From the NCBI GenBank assembly GCA_050998805.1, contig JBPCPV010000044.1, positions 62,001 to 126,000 of the forward strand: a DNA stretch of 64,000 nucleotides, given 5' to 3'. Shown in pieces: positions 34,969-44,600 of this stretch (position 1 is its first letter; each line of letters begins with the position of its first letter). The translations under genes were made by a program, and so were the position numbers. Origin of the DNA: JAICKM01 sp050998805 (GTDB taxonomy: Bacteria > Chloroflexota > Chloroflexia > QHBQ01 > JAICKM01). The notes beneath the pieces were generated by a model that worked only from the letters and a program-made list of their open reading frames with translations, did no database searches and had not been told where the DNA came from.

Positions 34969-35553
34969 GTGCCCGGCATCCGGCGCTTACTCACCAGCCC
35001 ATATCTGACGCTGATCTCGCGGCTGGCGCTGGGTGGGATCTTCTTGCTCGCGGGGCTGACTAAGCTGGGCGTTCCGGCTGCCTTCACCGCCAGCATCAAC
35101 TCGTACGAAATGCCGCTGCCGGCGTTCCTGGTGCAGGCGATGGCAGTGGGCCTGCCGGTAGTCGAGCTCGGCCTCGGCATCTGGCTGCTGGTCGGGCTGT
35201 TCACGCGGTTCGCGGCAGGCGTCTGCGCGGCGCTGCTGGTCGTCTTCCTGATCGCTCTGGTGCAGGCGGCGGCGCGCGGCCTCAGCCCGGATTGTGGCTG
35301 CTTCTCTGGGCCGAACGGCAACCCCCTCGGCCTCGCGGTGCTGCACGCCCTCGGCCCGCTCGGCACCTTCCTGACCGGCGGCGAGGCCGACCTGCCGACG
35401 GTGATCCGCGACCTAGTCTTCCTCTCGGCGGCGCTGCATCTGATCTTCGTGCCGACGGTTTTCTCGCTGGATAGCTGGCGAGCGCGCCGCAGCAGCGCAG
35501 AGTACGGGGCTGCTGCGGCGGAAGTCAGTAGGCAGGTCGGAGATCGGGGCTGA
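34969..35553 (+). CDS. MauE/DoxX-family membrane protein
   Basis: A 194-aa protein with four helices (LALGGIFLLAGLTKLG, LPVVELGLGIWLLVGLFTRF and others) and a periplasmic-side CGC pair (C109, C111 in SPDCGCFSG) typical of MauE-like proteins that pass electrons to thioredoxin-like partners. The GTG start is 2 bases after the thioredoxin-like gene's stop. The likely role is to recycle the preceding WCPHC protein. Confidence 0.85.
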   Translation: MPGIRRLLTSPYLTLISRLALGGIFLLAGLTKLGVPAAFTASINSYEMPLPAFLVQAMAVGLPVVELGLGIWLLVGLFTRFAAGVCAALLVVFLIALVQAAARGLSPDCGCFSGPNGNPLGLAVLHALGPLGTFLTGGEADLPTVIRDLVFLSAALHLIFVPTVFSLDSWRARRSSAEYGAAAAEVSRQVGDRG

Positions 35554-35573
35554 CCGCCGACGGCTGCTGCTCG

Positions 35574-37067
35574 TTACAAGATAAACCGGCTCAGATCCTC
35601 ATCTTCGATGAAGCCTTCTATCCGTTTGTTGACAAAGGCTTCGTCGATCGTGATGATTTCGCCTCCGTGGGCGTCGGCCTCGAAGGAGAGTTCCTCGAGG
35701 ACTTGCTCCATGATTGTCTGCAAGCGGCGTGCGCCTATGTCCTCGGTGCGCTCGTTGAGGATCATCGCCGTCTCGGCGATCACTTTGAGCGCGCCGGGTG
35801 TGAAGGTGATCGTCACGTCCTCGGCAGCCATGAGCATTTGGTATTGCCGGGTGAGCGAGTTCTGCGGCTGGGTCAGGATCGCCTCTAGGTCGTCCTTGTC
35901 GAGGCTCGCCAACTCGACGCGCAGCGGGAAGCGGCCCTGTAGCTCAGGGATCAGGTCTGATGGGCGGGAGTGGTGGAACGCGCCGGCCGCGATGAACAAG
36001 ATGTGGTCTGTTTTGACCGTGCCGTAGCGGGTCTGCACCGCCGAGCCTTCGACTATCGGCAGCAGATCACGCTGCACACCCTCGCCGGAGACGTCGGCCC
36101 CGACCTCCACGGCAGGCCCGGTGAGCTTGTCGAGTTCGTCGAGGAAGACGACGCCGTTCTCCTGCACGCGGCGGAGCGCGGTTTCGACCACGCTATCCAA
36201 GTCGATCAGCTTGTGGGCCTCCTCCTCGGTGAGCAGGCGGCGAGCATCTTTCACCGGCATCTGGCGCGAGCGCCGCCCCCCGCCCTGCGGGAAGCTGTCG
36301 AGGAAGTCTTGGAAGCTGGTGGTCATCTCTTCGGGACTCATGCCGGGCACGAACTCGAGTATGTTGCTGAACGGCATGGCGTCGTTGTCTATCTCGATCT
36401 CGACCTGCTCCTCCTCGAGCTGGTGGGCGGCGAGTAGGCGGGAGATACGCCCATACTGGCGGCGGCGCTTCTGCTCCCAGGCGGGGCCGCGCACCGAAAT
36501 CTCCTGCTTGGGAGGTAGCGCCGACATCGTCAGAGGAATCTCCTCGACGAGTGTGTCTTCGCCGCCGGCCTGCCGGGCTGCCTCGGCAGGCAGCGGGGCG
36601 GTGCGGCGGGCGCGGGCCTGCGCCTGCGCTGCCTGCGCCCGCAGACGCTGGTCCACGAGGAGGTTCACGATCCGCTCAGTCGCCTGCTTTTCGGCGCGCA
36701 CGCGGACCTCGCCCATCTTCTCGTCGTGGACCATGCTGACCGAGGTCTCGGTCAGGTCGCGGATGATCGACTCGACATCTCGGCCCACGTAGCCGACCTC
36801 GGTGAACTTCGTCGCCTCGACCTTGATGAAGGGCGCGTCCACGAGGCGCGAGATGCGGCGGGCGATCTCAGTCTTGCCGACGCCGGTGGGTCCGATCATC
36901 AGGATGTTCTTGGGCGTGATCTCGTCGCGCAGCTCGGGGATGACCTGGCGTCGGCGGTAGCGGTTGCGGAGGGCAATCGCCACGGCGCGCTTCGCCTCGT
37001 TCTGGCCGACGATGTAGTTATCGAGCAAGTCAACCATCTGCCTCGGGGTGAGTTGTTTCATAGTCAT
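35574..37067 (-). CDS. hslU: ATP-dependent protease ATPase subunit HslU
   Basis: A 497-aa AAA+ unfoldase of the HslUV protease. N-terminal DNYIVGQNEAKRAVAIALRN, Walker A GPTGVGKTE, pore loop GYVGRD, Walker B VVFLDELDKL, and the C-terminal LSRFIL tail that docks on HslV. The I-domain spans about 110-290. ATG 37067 overlaps the hslV stop (ATGA), so subunits are translated together. Confidence 0.97.
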   Translation of the reverse strand: MTMKQLTPRQMVDLLDNYIVGQNEAKRAVAIALRNRYRRRQVIPELRDEITPKNILMIGPTGVGKTEIARRISRLVDAPFIKVEATKFTEVGYVGRDVESIIRDLTETSVSMVHDEKMGEVRVRAEKQATERIVNLLVDQRLRAQAAQAQARARRTAPLPAEAARQAGGEDTLVEEIPLTMSALPPKQEISVRGPAWEQKRRRQYGRISRLLAAHQLEEEQVEIEIDNDAMPFSNILEFVPGMSPEEMTTSFQDFLDSFPQGGGRRSRQMPVKDARRLLTEEEAHKLIDLDSVVETALRRVQENGVVFLDELDKLTGPAVEVGADVSGEGVQRDLLPIVEGSAVQTRYGTVKTDHILFIAAGAFHHSRPSDLIPELQGRFPLRVELASLDKDDLEAILTQPQNSLTRQYQMLMAAEDVTITFTPGALKVIAETAMILNERTEDIGARRLQTIMEQVLEELSFEADAHGGEIITIDEAFVNKRIEGFIEDEDLSRFIL

Positions 37068-37744
37068 GGCTCTTTAACGAGTTCAAGGGGGCGACGCCGC
37101 CTACGGCGCGGCGGGGTAGGTGTCTCGGACTCCGTGGACGCAGCTTCCCCGACTTCGGGTGGCGCTTCCTCGACGCGCACGCCTTCGGGGTCAATGGTCA
37201 GCAGGGTGATTTCGTTGTTCGTGTAGATGCAGAGGCGGGCGGCTATACCCATCGCGGTGCGGGCGACGGTCGCGGCGTCCATCTCGGTGTTGGCGAGCAG
37301 CGCCATGCCGGCTGCGAGCGCGAAGGGGCCGCCGGTGCCGATAGCGATCACGCCCTCGTCCGGCTCGATCACATCGCCCTCGCCGGAGAGCAGCAGCAGG
37401 TTCTCGCTGTCGGCGACGATCAGCTGGGCTTCGAGCCGCCGCAGATAGCGATCCGTCCGCCACTCTTTGGTGAGTTCGACCGCAGCTTTCCGCAGGTTGC
37501 CCCGATAGCGATCGAGCTGGCCCTCGAACTTCTCGAAGAGGGTGAGGGCGTCGGCCACGGCACCGGCGAATCCGGCCAGCACGCGGTCCTGGTAGAGCGG
37601 GCGCAGCTTGCGCGCGGTGTGTTTCAAGACCACATCACCGACAGTCACCTGGCCGTCACCGGCCATCGCGACCTGGCCGTTGCGCCGCACCGCGATGATC
37701 GTCGTCGCGTGTGGCCGTGGCCGGGCGTTCGTTTCGTAGGGCAT
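37064..37744 (-). CDS. hslV: ATP-dependent protease peptidase subunit HslV
   Basis: A 226-aa Ntn-hydrolase peptidase. The nucleophile Thr is in HATTIIAV after a 13-residue propeptide, as in the CodW-type proteins rather than the E. coli form. The core matches HslV (MAGDGQVTVGD, GFAGAVADALTLFEKFE, IGTGGPFALAAG). A ~30-residue acidic then Arg-rich tail (PPRRRRRRP) extends beyond the usual ~180 aa. SD TAAGGAG precedes ATG 37744. Confidence 0.96.
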   Translation of the reverse strand: MPYETNARPRPHATTIIAVRRNGQVAMAGDGQVTVGDVVLKHTARKLRPLYQDRVLAGFAGAVADALTLFEKFEGQLDRYRGNLRKAAVELTKEWRTDRYLRRLEAQLIVADSENLLLLSGEGDVIEPDEGVIAIGTGGPFALAAGMALLANTEMDAATVARTAMGIAARLCIYTNNEITLLTIDPEGVRVEEAPPEVGEAASTESETPTPPRRRRRRPLELVKEP

Positions 37745-37760
37745 CAGTTCTCCTTACGGC

Positions 37761-37789
37761 ATTATACGTTCTGCCGATTGCGAAAGCAA
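37761..37789 (-). promoter_or_regulatory. Promoter of hslVU
   Basis: On the minus strand TTGCTT (37789-37784), 17 bases, and a perfect TATAAT (37766-37761), placed directly upstream of the hslV SD. No CIRCE-like operator is visible. Confidence 0.78.
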
Positions 37790-37804
37790 CCTCTGGTCCG
37801 CGGA

Positions 37805-37822
37805 CGGAGCCGTGTCTTACAG
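37805..37822. repeat. Dispersed repeat CGGAGCCGTGTCTTACAG, copy 1
   Basis: An 18-base perfect match to 60520-60537, with a similar G-T-C-C flank on the left. This copy covers the stop codon of the aminotransferase gene. Confidence 0.75.
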
Positions 37823-39010
37823 ACGCTTCAGGCGGTCGGCGGCGGCCTGGAGGGTCTGGGGGTTCTTTGCGAAGCAGAAGCGGGCGAGTTGCTGGGGCGG
37901 CGGCGCGTGGTAGAAGGCGGAGGGCGGGATCGCGGCGACGCCGACCTGCGTGGTCAGGTAGCGGGCGAAGGCAACGTCGTCGGGGAAGCCGAGGTGCGTC
38001 ACGTCGCACATGATGAAGTATGCGCCCTGCGGCTGCTGCGGGCGCAGCCCCGCGCCGTCGAGCACGTCGTAGAGGAAGTCGCGGCGGGCGGCGTATTCGC
38101 GCAGGAAGCCCGCGTAGTAGTCCCGCGCCGGGGCTTCGGTGATCGCGTCGGCCATCGCCTCCTGCAAGGGGGTGACCGAGCAGAAGACGACGAACTGATG
38201 CACCCGGCGGATCGCGTCGCTGAGGTCGGGCGGGGCGAAGGCATAGCCGACCTTCCAGCCGGTGAGGCTGAAGGTCTTGGCCGTGCTGCTGATCGTCACC
38301 GTGCGTTCCCGCATACCCGGCAGGCCGGCAAGCGGGATGTGGACGGCGGGCGGGAAGACGATATGCTCGTAGACCTCGTCGGTCACGGCGAGCAGGTTGT
38401 GGCGGCGGCAGAGGTCGGCAATCGTCTCCAGCTCGGCGGCGGTAAAGACCTTGCCGGTGGGGTTGTGCGGCGTGTTGATAATGATCAGCTGGGTGCGCGG
38501 GGTGACGGCGGCTTCGAGCACGGCGGGGTCGAAGCGCCAGTCGGGGGCTTCGAGGCGGACGTAGCGGGCGGTGCCCCCGGCCATTTCGATGCTCGGCACA
38601 TAGGAGTCGTAGCACGGCTCGAAGACGATCACCTCGTCACCGGGGTCCACCAGCGCGAGCATCGCGGCGAAGATAGCCTCGGTCGCGCCGCTGGTCACGG
38701 TAGTCTCGGTGTCGGCGTCGTATGCCAGGCCGTAGAAGGCGGCTTGTTTGGCGGAGAGCGCGGCCCGTAGCCGAGGCGCGCCGTGGCTGATCGCGTACTG
38801 GTTGAGGTCGGCATCGAGCGCGCGCTTCGCCGCCTCCCGTATCCAGTCGGGGGAGGGGAAGTCGGGGAAGCCCTGGGAGAGGTTGACTGCCCCATGCGTC
38901 CGCGCGAGCGCGCTCATCTCGCTGAATATCGAGGTGCCGAACGACGCTACGCGGAGTGCGTGGTGTGTAGTGCGTGGTGCGTGGGTGTTGGTGTCGTCTG
39001 TAGCCGTCAT
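37817..39010 (-). CDS. PLP-dependent aminotransferase class I/II (methionine/kynurenine aminotransferase-like)
   Basis: A 397-aa fold-type I aminotransferase. NLSQGFPDFPSPDWI, TSGATEAIFAAMLAL, NTPHNPTGKVF, DEVYEHIVF and the PLP-lysine motif STAKTFSLTGWKVGYAF match the YbdL/KAT group, which uses Met, Gln or aromatic donors. ATG 39010 follows AAAGGAGG. The N-terminal residues THAPRTTHHALR are encoded by an intergenic-type repeat, so the mature protein carries a repeat-derived tail ahead of the conserved region. Confidence 0.92.
   Translation of the reverse strand: MTATDDTNTHAPRTTHHALRVASFGTSIFSEMSALARTHGAVNLSQGFPDFPSPDWIREAAKRALDADLNQYAISHGAPRLRAALSAKQAAFYGLAYDADTETTVTSGATEAIFAAMLALVDPGDEVIVFEPCYDSYVPSIEMAGGTARYVRLEAPDWRFDPAVLEAAVTPRTQLIIINTPHNPTGKVFTAAELETIADLCRRHNLLAVTDEVYEHIVFPPAVHIPLAGLPGMRERTVTISSTAKTFSLTGWKVGYAFAPPDLSDAIRRVHQFVVFCSVTPLQEAMADAITEAPARDYYAGFLREYAARRDFLYDVLDGAGLRPQQPQGAYFIMCDVTHLGFPDDVAFARYLTTQVGVAAIPPSAFYHAPPPQQLARFCFAKNPQTLQAAADRLKRL
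38946..38990. repeat. GTGCGTGGTGTGTAGTGCG-type repeat inside a coding start
   Basis: Tandem GTGCGTGGT/GTGTAGTGC units, related to those at 2610-2625 and 7896-7908, lie in frame within the first 25 codons of the aminotransferase. Confidence 0.75.
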
Positions 39011-39066
39011 CTTTGGCCTCCTTTGCCAATGATACCATAGGCCGCGCGCAAGGCGCAACGCCGGGG

Positions 39067-39777
39067 TCAGGCTTGGGGAGGAGGCGGAGGCGTTGGGGAG
39101 GGCAGTTTCTGCGCCTCGAAGCGCAGAACCGGCACTCCTAGCCGCTCCCAATACTCCTGGTAACGCGACTTGACACCGGCTTCGAGGCCGCGCAGGTACC
39201 GTTCGACGTGGGTCTTGCGGAAGCGTGGGTCGGCCTCGAGGAGAGCGAGCATGGCGAGGATCGCCTCCTCGGAGTCTGTGGCAACGCTGAGGCGTCCGCC
39301 GGGCGCGAGGGCACTGTGTACGTTGTCGAGGAACCCGGCGTTGAACACGCGGTGCTTGCGCGTGCTCGGCTTGAGGAACGGCTCAGGGAAGTGGAGGTAG
39401 ACGGCCTGCAACGAGCCGGTAGGCAGCAGCGGGTAGAGATAGCGCACGGGGGTCTGTATGAAGATGACGTTGTCGTGCGATAGTGAGCGCGCCCGCTCGA
39501 CCGCCAGGAGGAGCGACTTGAGGCTTATGTCGCAGCCGACGAAGTTGACGTCGCGCCGCCGCGCAGCCATGTCGCAGAGGAACTCGCCGGTTCCCGCGCC
39601 GATCTCGAACTCCAACGGCTTGCCGTCGCCGAACAGCGTCTTGGAGGCGATATTCGGGAAGGCATGGGGCGAGCGATATAGGTCGCGTGCCGCCCACCGC
39701 CGGAGGTACTTGGCCTCGGTCTCGGCGTCGGGCGGCTGGGGGCGGGCGTATCTAAGCAGGAAGGCGCGTCTTGGCAT
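39067..39777 (-). CDS. trmB: tRNA (guanine-N7-)-methyltransferase
   Basis: A 236-aa SAM-dependent enzyme making m7G46 in tRNA. The core shows FEIGAGTGEFLCDMA (SAM motif I), NFVGCDISLKSLL, VYLHFPEPFLKPSTRKHRVF (catalytic PDPW-like region, here PEPF) and GGRLSVATDSEEA. N-terminal and C-terminal extensions are short; the tail is Pro-rich. It is followed on the same strand by the aminotransferase. Confidence 0.9.
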   Translation of the reverse strand: MPRRAFLLRYARPQPPDAETEAKYLRRWAARDLYRSPHAFPNIASKTLFGDGKPLEFEIGAGTGEFLCDMAARRRDVNFVGCDISLKSLLLAVERARSLSHDNVIFIQTPVRYLYPLLPTGSLQAVYLHFPEPFLKPSTRKHRVFNAGFLDNVHSALAPGGRLSVATDSEEAILAMLALLEADPRFRKTHVERYLRGLEAGVKSRYQEYWERLGVPVLRFEAQKLPSPTPPPPPQA

Positions 39778-39893
39778 GGGAGTTAATGTTCACGCTAGCC
39801 GCCGGGAGTATGTATCGGCTACCCAGTTTTTCCTTAGCCCTCTGCACGGATTACCGATAGTTGTTCGGGTTCTCCACAGTCTGCCGCCCACAA

Positions 39894-40610
39894 TCACTTC
39901 TCTGGGGGGATGACGACGGCGAGGCCGAGCTTGACGAGTTCGGCGGCGACGGTGGTTACGGCGAGTATGTCGGTGTTTAGCTCCTCAGAGAGGCGAGCTA
40001 TGCTCATCGGCTCGGCGGTGATGCGGGTGAAAACCGGCCACTGATGGGGCTGGATGGTCACCTCACCCTTCGGCTGAGCGCGTATGCGTATGCGGTGCAA
40101 AACGGTCGGGAAGGTCGAGCGGAGGTCGTTCCAGGTGTCCATCCAGAGGCTTGCTCGCACCTGGATAACGGGCAGGCTGAGTGTGATGGTGCGGGGGCCG
40201 GGCGGCTCCAGCCGGAACTCGAACCCGCCGGTGTTCCAGCTCATGATGTAGAAGAGAGCGGGCAGGCCGCTCTCCCCACCGAAGGTCGCCCCGATCACCT
40301 CGCCGCCGTCGAGATCTATGGTGGCCGCGAACGGGTTGTTTCGGATATGGAGCACGCCGGTCACCCTCTGTAGGTTGAGCAAAGAGATCACCGCTCCCGC
40401 TGGGAAGGCAGCGAGAAGCCCACCGAGCACCGGCCTCGCCGGGTTGGGGGGCGGCGGTTGGGGATGCTCCCCGACGGGCTGTCGGGCAGTCTGCGGTCGC
40501 TCGATCGGTCGTGGGGCAGGCGGCACCTGCTCGGGCTGTGTCGGCTGCGGAGGCGCCTCCTGCTGCCACGGCAAGGGTACTGTTTGCGGAACTGTGCTGC
40601 GTGTTTCCAT
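39894..40610 (-). CDS. DUF4388-domain protein
   Basis: A 238-aa protein. The first ~60 residues are Pro/Gln-rich and disordered. The DUF4388 (PatA-like) domain follows, with GAVISLLNLQRVTGVLHI, DLDGGEVIGATFGGESGLPA and the F/W-rich strand FEFRLEPP. A C-terminal winged-helix-like end contains SIARLSEELNTDILAVTTVAAEL. Such proteins often serve in polarity or signalling systems, but no partner is adjacent. GAGGAT precedes ATG 40610. It is 26 bases after the MBL gene, so one transcript is likely. Confidence 0.83.
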   Translation of the reverse strand: METRSTVPQTVPLPWQQEAPPQPTQPEQVPPAPRPIERPQTARQPVGEHPQPPPPNPARPVLGGLLAAFPAGAVISLLNLQRVTGVLHIRNNPFAATIDLDGGEVIGATFGGESGLPALFYIMSWNTGGFEFRLEPPGPRTITLSLPVIQVRASLWMDTWNDLRSTFPTVLHRIRIRAQPKGEVTIQPHQWPVFTRITAEPMSIARLSEELNTDILAVTTVAAELVKLGLAVVIPPEK

Positions 40611-40636
40611 TATGATCCTCGTGGGTTAGCCGTCAC

Positions 40637-41638
40637 CTATTCAGTGTGATAAAGGCGGGGGCGGCCGCCCGGGCTGGGGCCGGCCTGCCCGCGATCCTCC
40701 AAGAGGTCGAGGTGGCCGAGCGTTTCGGAGATGCCGAGGAATATATCTACCCCGGCAAGGCGCGGGAAGAGACGGCGGCTGAGCGCGTAGCAGTCGGCGG
40801 GTTCGTCACTGAGAAAGGCGCGGAGGAGAGCCGCCCGCTCCTCGTGCATCTCAAGCCGCTGCTTGATCAGCTTGCGGTGCCCCTGGAACGGCAGCCCGTG
40901 TCCCGGATAGACCCACAGCACCGGCAGTTCGGCGACATGGGCGAGCGACTCGACGTAGAGAGGGAGCATACGCGGGCGGCGGCTCTCGCCGAGGGCCGGG
41001 GCCTCCAGCACCGGGTTCGAGCTGACACCCGCCAGCAGGTGATCGCCCGCGATCAGGCTGCGGGTTTCGGCCTGGTGGAGGGAGATATGGCCCGTGGCGT
41101 GGCCGGGAGTGTAATGCACCGCCCACTCGTGACCGGCGAGCGTCAGCGTGTCGCCTGCGTCGAGGAGCCGCGTCGCCGGCACCGGCCTGGCGTAGCGGAT
41201 CATCGCCTTGAAGCCCCGGTTAATCTCGAGCATTTCGCCTGCGGGCACGCCCATCTCGGCGCAGAGCAGCGCCAGATAGGCGTTGCGGCGGGTCCATTCG
41301 CCGTTGAAGTCGCCCATCCAGACGGCGAGCCGCCGATGCGCCCAGACCTCCGCGCCTCCGGCCTCTACGATGCGGGCCGCCTGGCCGAGGTGGTCCACAT
41401 GCCCGTGGGTGATGATCAGCCTGCGAACATTGGCGGGCGTGCGGCCAACGGCGGCCAGCCCTGCCGTGAGGTCGTCCCATGCGTCGTCGGTGTTCGGTCC
41501 GCAGTCTACCAACGTCAGTGGGTCGGTGTCAACGATGTAGCTGTTGACGGGGCCGACTCTGAACGGAGTGCGTAGCTCGAGGCGGGTGATCGGCGGCATC
41601 GGACTATCGGGCCGCCATTCGGTTTCGGTGTTGCTCAT
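40637..41638 (-). CDS. MBL-fold metallo-hydrolase
   Basis: A 333-aa metallo-beta-lactamase-fold hydrolase with the metal motif THGHVDHLG, PGHATGHISLH, AGDHLL and a C-terminal HRKLIKQRLEMHEERA helix region of the glyoxalase-II/LACTB2-like group. It likely binds two zinc ions; the substrate is unknown (thioester or similar). ATG 41638 lies only 5 bases after the -10 element, so the mRNA is probably leaderless. Confidence 0.9.
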   Translation of the reverse strand: MSNTETEWRPDSPMPPITRLELRTPFRVGPVNSYIVDTDPLTLVDCGPNTDDAWDDLTAGLAAVGRTPANVRRLIITHGHVDHLGQAARIVEAGGAEVWAHRRLAVWMGDFNGEWTRRNAYLALLCAEMGVPAGEMLEINRGFKAMIRYARPVPATRLLDAGDTLTLAGHEWAVHYTPGHATGHISLHQAETRSLIAGDHLLAGVSSNPVLEAPALGESRRPRMLPLYVESLAHVAELPVLWVYPGHGLPFQGHRKLIKQRLEMHEERAALLRAFLSDEPADCYALSRRLFPRLAGVDIFLGISETLGHLDLLEDRGQAGPSPGGRPRLYHTE

Positions 41639-41643
41639 AGCTT

Positions 41644-41672
41644 ATGATAAGGCGCGCAGGCCGGAATGTCAA
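41644..41672 (-). promoter_or_regulatory. Consensus promoter of the MBL gene, probably leaderless
   Basis: On the minus strand a perfect TTGACA (41672-41667), 17 bases and TATCAT (41649-41644). The -35 overlaps the stop codon of the upstream SLH gene. The predicted start site falls on the ATG. Confidence 0.78.
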
Positions 41673-44600
41673 TGTCCGTCGAAAGGCCCGGTGAGCGCGC
41701 CATAGACGATCTTGGCGATCTGGCCGCGCGTGGCGTTGTTGAACTGGCGGAAGTAGGGGCGCTGCTGTGGGTCGCACGGCTCGCCGGCTCCGCCGCAGGT
41801 GTAGCCGCTGATTATGGCATGGGCGCTTGCCGTCTGGATATAGGTGTAGAACGTGCTGCCGCGCAGGACATCCTCAAAGGACTTGCTCACCGGGTTGAGC
41901 AGGGGCCAGCCGGCGGTGAGCACAACGATCTTGGCGAGCTGCCCGCGCGTCACGTCGGCATAGGGGCGGAAGTAAGGGCGCATCTGGGGGTCGCATGGCT
42001 CGCCTGGGCCGCCGCAGGTGTAGCCGCTTACTATGCCGCGGGCAGCTGCGGTCTCGATCACCGCGAAGAAGTTATTGGTAGGGAGCACATCGGTGAAGCT
42101 GTAGCTGCCGAGCGTGGGCGTCGTGAACGGCCGGTTGAAGCCGAAGACGACTATCTTGACCATCTGGGAGCGGGTCGTGTTGTTGTATGGACGGAACGTG
42201 CTGTCGGAGTAGCCGCTGATCACGCTCCGGCAGGCCAGGTAGAGCACGGGCGTGTAGAAGTAGTCGGCGGCATGTACATCGCTGAAGCCGAGAGCGCAGG
42301 CTGTGGGAGACGCTGTCGGCGTGCCTGTGCCTGTGGGCGAGGCGGCGGGCGTGCGGGTGTCGGTAGGGGTGCGGGTGGGCGTGCCTGTGCCCGTGGGTGT
42401 GCGGGTACCTGTCGGCGTGTGGGTGTCGGTTGGTGTGTGCGTATCGGTGGGAGTGTCGGTTGGTGTGCGGGTGTCTGTCGGCGTGCTTGTATCAGTGGGT
42501 GTGCGGGTGACCGTGGGGATGCTCGTGGATGTGGGCGTGCCGGTGACCGTGGGGATGCTCGTGGATGTGGAGGTGGCCGTGGCGGTTGGGCAGCTGCTCA
42601 CCGCGAGCCAGACAGCGGCGTTGATCACGAGATGGGCGAAGCCGCCGCTCCAGAGCGGAGGGGAGATCCCGTCCCCAACATAGGCGCTGACGCCGACCGT
42701 GCGGCCCTTATAGACGATGAGCGGCGTGCCGTCGTCCCAGGCGGCGACCTGCACAGAGCCGGGTGCCGGTGCCAGGCTGTAGCGCCAATGGGCGTTGAGT
42801 GCGGTGACGCCGAGCATCAGCGGGTGGCCGGATGTGTACACGCCGAGCGTGCCGTCGGAGTAATTGTTCGCACCAGGCATGGTGAACGGTGAGTAGCCGC
42901 TGGAGACCCAGCGCCCACCGAGACCGCCGGAGCCGCCCGCGCCCCAGGTAAAGTTAAACGCCACGACAATACCGCCACCGTCCTCGTAGTCGGCGAGCAG
43001 GTTGCCGATGCCCGTCGGGTCGTTATATGGGCTGCTGTTCAGCGCAGCCACAGTGTCATACCCCTGCAACTGGGAGATTGCGGGGGTGACGAACTGGGCG
43101 TTGAGCAGGTCCGCCGCAGACACGCCCGGCAGGGAGGCGATCTGCCCACGCAAAGTCGCCGGGGCAATGCCGTTGTCTGAATAGAGGATCAGCACACGGT
43201 GGGAGGCGGCCGGGCCGCAGGCTGGGGTGCTCGTCGCCGTGGCCGGGACCGGCGTGCTACTTGGGGTGGGGGGTGGAGTGCTCGTGGCGGTCGGCGTAGA
43301 CGTGATGCTTGGGGCAGGGAACGGCGTGTTCGTGGCCGTCGGCGGTTGCATCGTGGGCGTGGATGTCGGAAGCAGGGTCGCGGTGCCGGCGGGTGCGGCG
43401 GTGGAGGTCGGCGGAGTGCCGGTGGGGGTTGGTGTGTTGGTCAGTAGGGTGCCTGTGAGAGTCGGTGTGGAGGTCGGGCTGCCGGTGGGTGTCGATGTGT
43501 TCGCCGCCGTGGGTGTTGCAGTTGACGGCGGGTAGGTGCCGAGGGCGACGAACGGGTTTTGGTTGGTGCCGGAGCGGATGTCGGTCCAGCTCGGCATCAC
43601 CAGGTTGCTGGTCGCCGCCAGCCCACTGTAGTCCCCGATGAAGCTGCTCGCGCCGGGTGCCGATGGCGCTGTGCTGACCCCGACGTTCGGCTCGAAGCTA
43701 AGGCCGTGATCGGTCGAGTCGGCGTAGTATTCCTTGTAGTTGGCGTCGCCGGGGTCTTCGCGCCGGTCGAGCCACGAGACATGCAGCTTGCCGTCGGGCG
43801 ATGCGGCGACCCAGGGGAAGAACTGGTCCTTGCCGTTGCCCACCGGGTCATCGTTGACGCGCAGGGGCGCGCCCCAGGTGGCACCGTTGTCAGTCGAGCG
43901 GCTCAAGAGGATGTCGGCGTCGCCGGTACGGTAGTCGCTCCAGACGGCGTAGAGATAGCCGGGGATCTGCTGGTCCACGGCGAGCGCGCCGAATGAGTTG
44001 GCGCGGAAGCCGGCGTGGGGCAGCGGGCTGGGCAGGTCGGTGATAGGCGCGATGTGGGTGAAGAAGGGGAAGGTCTGCCCGCCGTCGGTCGAGCGGGAGA
44101 AGAGCGCCGTGTCGTAGTTGAGTTGCCCCTGGCTTTGCGCGCCGAGGTAGTAGAGGTAGACCTCGCCGTTGAGGCCGACGGCGGGCACGGTACCCTGGTT
44201 GTTGTTCGAGATCGGCTGGCTGGCGGTGATCGGTGTTGACCAGCTCAGGCCGTGATCAGTGCTGCGCGAGAGGATTGTGGATGCGTCAAGCTGTGTGCTT
44301 GGGTCGCCGCAGTTGCTTCCGGCTCGATACGCGAAATGGGTCCAACCCTCATATGCGTTGCCGTAGTACGGGCTGGCCGGGTTTTTGTCCGCGGCGACGT
44401 ATTCTTTGTCGTGCAGCACCGCTATCTGGCCGTTGTTGCTGTTCGCCGCCAGCTGGTATGGCGTGCTGAACGAGGCCCCGGCGTCGGTCGAACGCGAGAC
44501 GTACATGCCGCCCTGCCCTCCGCAGAGCGACTGGTAGCCGAGGTAGCCGAAGTAGGCGTAGCCGCTCCGCCCGAATGCCATCGAGGGGTCGCCGTAGCCG

